From Morella rubra (Eukaryota > Streptophyta > Magnoliopsida > Fagales > Myricaceae): 64,000 nucleotides of DNA. Location: assembly GCA_003952965.2 (NCBI GenBank), contig CM025850.1, forward strand, positions 22,432,686 to 22,496,685. The letters are read 5' to 3'. Of the stretch, positions 58,654 through 64,000 are shown piece after piece. Below the pieces are notes generated by a model. The model was not told the origin of the DNA. It did no database searches and saw nothing but the letters and a program-made list of their open reading frames with translations. How positions within the stretch are numbered: the stretch's first letter is position 1; each line of letters opens with the position of its first letter. The position numbers and the translations under genes were made by a program.

Positions 58654-59264
58654 TAAGAATTTTGATAATTTAGACTTTTAGCTTACTTAACGAAGAAAAA
58701 ACAGCATTATGAATTTATGCTTTTAGATAACTTAACAAAAAATAAAGCCCAAATGAGGTTGGCAACATAACTTTAAGTTGGGCTAGCATTTAAAAGGTAA
58801 AATGGTCTAAAAGAAAAATTGGGCTGATGGAAAGTTCTAAAAAATTGGCTTGCAAAACGTTTTTGGGCTTTTTTGGTTCATTCCAATTTTCGACCCGATT
58901 TTGGAAGTCGGTTCGGCTTAGAATTTGCACTCAAATTGGCTCGGCTCGGCTCGGCTCAGCACAAGATGCTTTTCCTTGTTTCGAATGCACTCGGGTTGGC
59001 TTTTAGAAATGAAAATTTTCGACCCGTTGAGTCAATTGTACAACCCTAAATGTGCATGTGATATCTACAAAAAAAAAAAAATCAAAATCATAATTTTGAT
59101 CATTCAAAATTTTGGCTCCTAATTAAAAAAATTACAAAATAATCTCTCTCTCCTCATCAAATTATTAATTTTTATTATAATATTTATTCAAATATTCTTT
59201 CTCTTCACTTTTTCACCAGCTTCTATAAACTATCTTCACTTTTGGGATTCGAGATGCTTAGGTT
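58654..59264. other. No gene recognised
   Basis: AT-rich. It includes a patch with repeated TCGGCTCGGCTCGG near 58,940 and the phrase TTTCGACCCG, perhaps the end of a hAT-like MITE; no pair of termini was found. Confidence 0.4.
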
Positions 59265-60535
59265 GTTGGAAATATGCCCTCAAAATCAGTTATTAAAATA
59301 ATTATGAGATAATTATTTCTTTTATCGTCACATGTATTTATTACTTATGGGGTATAATGTTATAACACAAGATGTTACACAGTTTTATTGTTAAATGAAA
59401 TTATATTAAAGTCCTGCCGATGATTAATGAATCATATATTTTTCAATTTTATGATCACACTCGCTGTGCAGATTAATGAATTATGATTTTTCTTCCTTGT
59501 TCACTTGATTGTTCTATACATGTATAAATAGGTCTACACTCGTATTAAATAGGATGATGACTCCATTATTAAGGTAGTGACCTTAAGCAGATGAATGGGT
59601 GCACTATAAGAGTACATGCACTGAATATGATCAAATATAAATACCTTCTAGAAGTGATCACTGATGTTGAAAAAGTATTCAGCACAATTAGTTTATTGTA
59701 TCCTTAGACCTGAGAGGTTTTATACAAGTTTGTTTGTTGTGTACTTGTGCCTTGACCGAGTTATTTGGTGATGATCTTTCTAGGTCAAATATTCCAGATA
59801 ACGTTAGGTCTTGTATATGATAAATAGGCTTGTGTAAATGCTCAACAAGGAATCCACCAGTCTCTTTGTGAGAAAGTATATTCAGTATATCTGTATAGAG
59901 TTAGACTCGAAAAGGAATCACTGGCAAGTGGTCTTTTGCGAAAATGTTTTTCGAAATTAATATATATATTATATATTTATTTGTGAAATTATTTTAGAAA
60001 CATTTTAGGATTCCAACGAGTTACAAATTGTGAATTAAGAATTATATGAGCTAGAGACTTAATCAGTGATATTATTCCAGTCCTATTAGTTCATGTGGAA
60101 TATAGTATAGTGGAAGGATAAATAAACAAATAATTGTTAGCAAAACGATTTAATGAAAATAGTCTCACTATCTCGGGGGTCAATTGTGATATGTTAATGG
60201 ACATGATCACAATTTGTAGAAACTCATAAATTCGGAATACAAAATATAAGGGAGTTAAATGAAAAAGAGTTTTTCATGATGATCCTACGGTCGAGATTTG
60301 AGATCCCTAAAGATCCCATGCATAAGCACAGGAGAAGCTTTAAGTAAGCTATTATAAATAACTCAGAATTTCATTTAAGAGAGGAGAAGTCATTTTTTGC
60401 GAGAATAGTAATCTCTCTAAAAACTCTCTCTCTCAAGAACTGTGTGCGTGGATCTGAAGAAGGCAGAACGCCTGGGCTGCTAGATTTCAACGACCCAAAT
60501 TTTCTGCTGCACAATCTTACATAGGTACTTCATGG
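59265..60535 (+). mobile_element. Copia-type LTR, right boundary uncertain
   Basis: It begins TGTTGGAAATATGCCCTC, a start widely seen in plant Ty1/copia LTRs. The next 1.2 kb is AT-rich and non-coding, ending in a leader-like CTCTCTCTCAAGAAC region near 60,430. No matching second LTR or CA/TSD end was fixed. It may be a solo LTR or a 5' LTR whose element was lost. Confidence 0.45.
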
Positions 60536-60671
60536 ACTCCTGTAGTTAGGGGCGAAGTGTGCGGACTTCCTTTCAATGCCGAAAACGGCTATGTCTGAGC
60601 CCGGACTCCAATGTCAGCATTTCCTTTGTAGACGGCTTCAAGGGCCTCTAATAGAGCTAGTAAATTTTCTC

Positions 60672-60886
60672 TGTTAGCTTTATCTGTTAACTATCTGTTG
60701 ACTTTCCTAACTGTTGTTAGCTTAGTCAGTTACATTATTACCAGCAACTTTGTACTGCAATGCTTGTATATAAGCAATGCTTAAATGTAATCATTAATTA
60801 CGTTAAATATACACAGAATTCACAAATTCTCTCTTGCATATCTCTCAAACTCAGCTCGTGTTCATCACTGATCACAAGCTTCTACA
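60672..60886 (+). repeat. 5' LTR of copia element
   Basis: About 215 bp, TGTTAGCTTTATCTG to TTCTACA, with a TATA-like GTATATAAGC near 60,767. The left limit is inferred from the TG start. A slightly earlier start near 60,658 is possible, because the sequence after the PPT (TAATAAAG) recalls TAATAGAG there. Confidence 0.6.
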
Positions 60887-60899
60887 TGGTATCAGAGTA
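60887..60899 (+). other. Copia primer binding site
   Basis: TGGTATCAGAGTA, complementary to the 3' end of initiator methionine tRNA, directly after the LTR. Confidence 0.85.
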
Positions 60900-61142
60900 G
60901 AAAACAATTGTTTCCTGTTGAATCACACACTCTGTTTTTCTAGACTTCTTGAATTGAAGATCTATTGCTTCAATCAACTCATTGTCTTCTGAAGAACCTC
61001 TTGTTGTTAGCAACAATCCTTCACCTAATTCTGTGATCGTCAATAGTGCTTATACGATCAATTCAGGAGATATTACAAATACTCCTTAGTCTCTCCATCT
61101 CTCAATGGAAAGAACTATTAATCTTGGAATCGTGCAATACTG

Positions 61143-63930
61143 ATGGCGAGTAGGGCTAGGAACAAGTTCGGGTTTCTCGACGGTAGTATAACTCGACCAG
61201 CTTCCACCGATTCTAACTACGGCGCATGGTATTGTGAGTCCAAGGATTAAGGCAACCCAAGAGGGGAGGTGAATTGGGTTTCCAAACTTTTTTGCTTTTA
61301 ACCCCCAAAACTATGTTTGCAAAGTAAAGTCTAATTTAGCACAAGTATATTAAAACAACAAGTAAATAAGTGCTAAATGTAAGGAGTAGGGATAGAGAAG
61401 CAAACACGTGATTTTTAGGTGGTTCGGCAAACCCGCCTACATCCACCCCTCAAGCTCCTTCACCGAGCCTTGAGGTTTTCCCACTATCTTCAAATAGCAT
61501 ACACTCTAGCTTCCGGGTGCTAGAGAACTGTACAAGTGTTTTTCCGGGCTTAACACTCAAACCCACCCAAGTTGTTTTTCGGACTCACCACTCACAACCT
61601 AACCAAGCTTGAGATATACCCTCTCTAAGCTTCTTCTTTAGTGAACAACCTCACTAAAGAAATCACCTCTTTTGGATATGAAGATTGAAGAATAAACTCT
61701 CTCAAAGAGTGGATATGAAATTGGAAATCTCTATCTCTTGATTCATACAAAGACAAGAATATAAAAGTGTGTTTTGTGTGAATGATATGAGAAATATAGA
61801 ATATGAAGGTTTGGAATATTTCTCAAGTGATCTAAATGATATGTGGTCGTTGTGTGTTCATTTTGGACGTAATGAAGGTGTATTTATAAGCCACATATGA
61901 AAACTAGCTATTTATAGCCGTTGGAGTCGTCTGTTAAAACGAGTCGGTCGACCGCTACATAAACCGGTCGACCGCTTCAAGTTACCGTTACTCAACGGTC
62001 ATATTGTCAGAAGCTCAACGGATCTATTTCAAAATCAATCGGTCGACCGCTATACCAAGCGGTCGAAGACCTCTCGACCGCTTCACCAGCCGATCGACCT
62101 CTTCAACTTAAGCACATGATCCGGTTCAATTAAAACCACGTTTTTGACCTCTTTGAAACACCCAATTTTAAGACTTACTTCCCATAAGTATAAGAAAAGT
62201 TTGGGAGTTAGATTGGGGTGTTTTGAAACCTTTAAAAACATTTTAATCTTTCAAACAAAAGGTAAAACGGTTTATGCACGTTTTGAAAGATATGCAAGTG
62301 TGATTCATAATCCTTATCAAAAGTGAAACTAAGAGCTTACAAGGTTTATACCCTAAGGTCTTGAAACTTCACTTTTGAGCTCCTTGCATCTTCTTGATCT
62401 TCTTTCTTCAAGTCTTTGGCTCTTTCATCAAAACGTCTTTGTCTTTGAAGATGTCCGTTTTATAAACTTGATCCATTTATTGAAATCATCAAAATCTCGA
62501 TTGTGCACAAAAGCCAACAGGTATCACTGTAATTTAATGGTATCCTCTTGGATTTGCTCATCAGTTTCTCTAGAGATTGCACAGGTGATTCTATACATTG
62601 ATTCTATTGAGAAAATATGGAAGTTGCTTAAAGAGCGTTATGAACAAAGCAACGAACCTAGAACTTTTGAGCTACAGCAAACTATTAACAGTATAACTCA
62701 AGATCAGTCTTCCGTCAATGAATATTTCACTCGGTTAGTCTCATTATGGAACGAGTTGCATCAGTTTTCACTTCTGCCTATATGTAGTTGTGGTGTTTGT
62801 GGAGGATGCACATGTAGTGTTCTGAAACTAATTACTAACTGTGAAAAGAAGATGTTAACCATGATTTTTCTCATAGGATTGAATGAGATGTATCTCTCTG
62901 TTTGTTGTAATATTTTACTCATGAAGCCTTTTCCTTCTTTGAATGAGATTTACTCTTTAATCATTCAAGAAGAAAGGCAACGATCTTTCACTCGAAATTG
63001 GGTTCTCAATCAAGAAAATATTGACATGTTAGCGTCCAAAGCAGCAAATTCTTTTGATATGGTGGTGGCTGCTGCTTCACAAAGGCATTATCACTCTGGT
63101 TCTAACCAACGTGATTGCCTAATTTGCACATACTGCAATCGGAAGGGGCACACACGTGAGAAATGCTTTGAATTACATGGTTAAACCCCTGGTTGGGTAC
63201 ATAAGAAGAGATCTTCTCAGGATTTGAGAAATTTTTAACAGACTTCTGCACATCAAGTTGCTGCTGCAATTGATCAATCTGGTCCAACCTCAAGTTCTAT
63301 TGGTTCTCAAGACCAGATTCGTCAACTTCTCTGTCTCTTACAATCTCAACTCAAGGCAGCTTCCCCTTTGAACATTGATGTTGCACTACCATCACATTCT
63401 GCCAATATTGATGGTACATTTCATTGTCTGTCATCTGCAAAATTTACTCATTCACAAGATTCTAAGCTTTGGATTGTTGATAGTGGTGCCATTTACCATA
63501 TGGTTTGTTCATTATCACTCTTCTCCAATTTATACCGATCTGTAAAATGAAACAGTAAGCCTTCCTACTGGTCATATAGCTCAGGTCACTCATATGGGCA
63601 CTGTCCACATATCTCCAGATTTAATTCTGCATAATATGCTCTATGTGCCATCTTTTAGCTTCAATCTTATTTCCACCAGTAAACTGACCTCAGCTTCTAA
63701 CGTTTTATCTAACTTCGCATTCCACATTCTTCCCCTGCTTCAGTGTATTGTGACAGCAAAGCAGCACTTTCCTTGGCTGCCAATCCAGTCCACCATGCTC
63801 GAACAAAACATGTGGAAATTGATTGTCATTTCATTAGAGAGCAAATTTCCAAAGGTGTCATTACCACCTTTTATGTTGCCTTAGCTCACCAATTCGCTAA
63901 CATTTTTACGAAGGCCCTTGGCAAATCCTA
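61143..63930 (+). pseudogene. Copia gag-pol, internally deleted
   Basis: Gag starts MASRARNKFGFLDGS (61,143), is interrupted by the solo LTR after SNYGAWY, and resumes at 62,525 with LMVSSWICSSVSLEIAQVIL, IWKLLKERYEQSNEPRTFEL and a CCHC knuckle CTYCNRKGHTREKC (about 63,127-63,170). After a stop comes the protease site LWIVDSGAIYHM (about 63,470; the usual DSGAT has become DSGAI) and ILHNMLYVPSFSFNLISTSK. At about 63,740 the sequence jumps to the RNase H end [20 protein letters not shown] with FTKALGKS. The missing part is integrase and RT, so the element cannot move by itself. Confidence 0.9.
61233..62519 (-). mobile_element. Solo LTR, family 1, in copia gag
   Basis: TGTGAGTCC...AGCCAACA, 1,287 bp, with a perfect 5-bp TSD ggtat (61228-61232 and 62520-62524). 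It is nearly the same as the LTR at 37,584-38,863. The minus-strand TATA region is degraded to CTTATAAATAC (near 61,881). GTCGACC palindromes lie at about 61,945-62,100 and the terminal hairpin at about 61,254-61,280. Confidence 0.95.
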
Positions 63931-64000
63931 ATTCCAGTTTCTTCTATCCAAGCTTAGCACTCATAGCATTCATATGCCAGCTTGAGGGGGAGTAATAAAG

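Larger units (their letters stand above)
60672..64000 (+). mobile_element. Deleted Ty1/copia element, cut by window end
   Basis: The 5' LTR ends TTCTACA at 60,886 and is followed at once by PBS TGGTATCAGAG, the initiator-Met type usual for plant copia. The coding region is gag, protease, then a jump straight to the end of RNase H, so integrase and most of RT are deleted. The PPT-like CTTGAGGGGGAGT lies at 63,975-63,989. The 3' LTR lies beyond the window. A solo LTR is nested in gag. Confidence 0.88.

Noticed and set aside
1..64000. CRISPR arrays, bacterial operons, tRNA or rRNA genes
   Set aside because: The repeats present are transposon ends or microsatellites; no cloverleaf or rRNA-like block was recognised by eye.

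Overview
This is nuclear DNA of a flowering plant, most likely a dicot. It is AT-rich, has long non-coding stretches and small spliced genes, and carries transposons of typical plant type (CACTA, hAT, MULE, Ty1/copia, Ty3/gypsy Tat lineage). No tRNA, rRNA or organellar block was seen. By my reading, over 70% of the window is mobile DNA, mostly decayed and nested.

Layout. (1) About 1.5-4.6 kb, minus strand: a spliced nuclear-pore gene, Aladin (AAAS), with a U12-type AT-AC intron and a GC-AG intron. Its C-terminal third is degraded or lies outside the window. (2) 6-8.5 kb: an LTR scrap and a decayed CACTA element. (3) 9,793-24,963: one hAT transposon with an 8-bp target duplication (TSD). It was opened by a 9.8-kb MULE (9-bp TSD) and by a solo LTR. 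The MULE was itself opened by a solo LTR and a 500-bp MULE-type MITE, and it carries a two-exon GRF zinc-finger gene. (4) 26,566-41,966: a Ty3/gypsy Tat-lineage element on the minus strand with 535/538-bp LTRs and a perfect 5-bp TSD. It has a decayed gag-pol, a spliced-looking antisense extra ORF, an F-box-like ORF and an 85-bp tandem array. Two more solo LTRs are nested in it. (5) 42.3-45.7 kb: a hAT MITE, then a plus-strand chloroplast YGGT-family (CCB3/YlmG-like) gene. (6) 45.8-48.5 kb: two hAT transposase relics. (7) 49,023-56,271: an LTR element with PBS and PPT but no retroviral genes recognised. Its interior holds an intron-free, frameshifted copy of part of DICER-LIKE 3 in sense orientation. 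(8) 56,717-58,644: a MULE MITE split by a solo LTR. (9) 59.3-64.0 kb: copia-type LTR sequence and a deleted copia element, also split by a solo LTR.

Only Aladin, the CCB3-like gene and perhaps the GRF zinc-finger gene look like host-type genes. The most interesting points are the DCL3 cDNA inside an LTR element, a hairpin with compensatory changes at the ends of unrelated-looking LTRs, palindrome clusters just upstream of LTR TATA boxes, and the depth of nesting with target duplications still legible. Boundaries marked by TG...CA or TIR plus TSD are firm. Family names rest on motif recognition without database searches.
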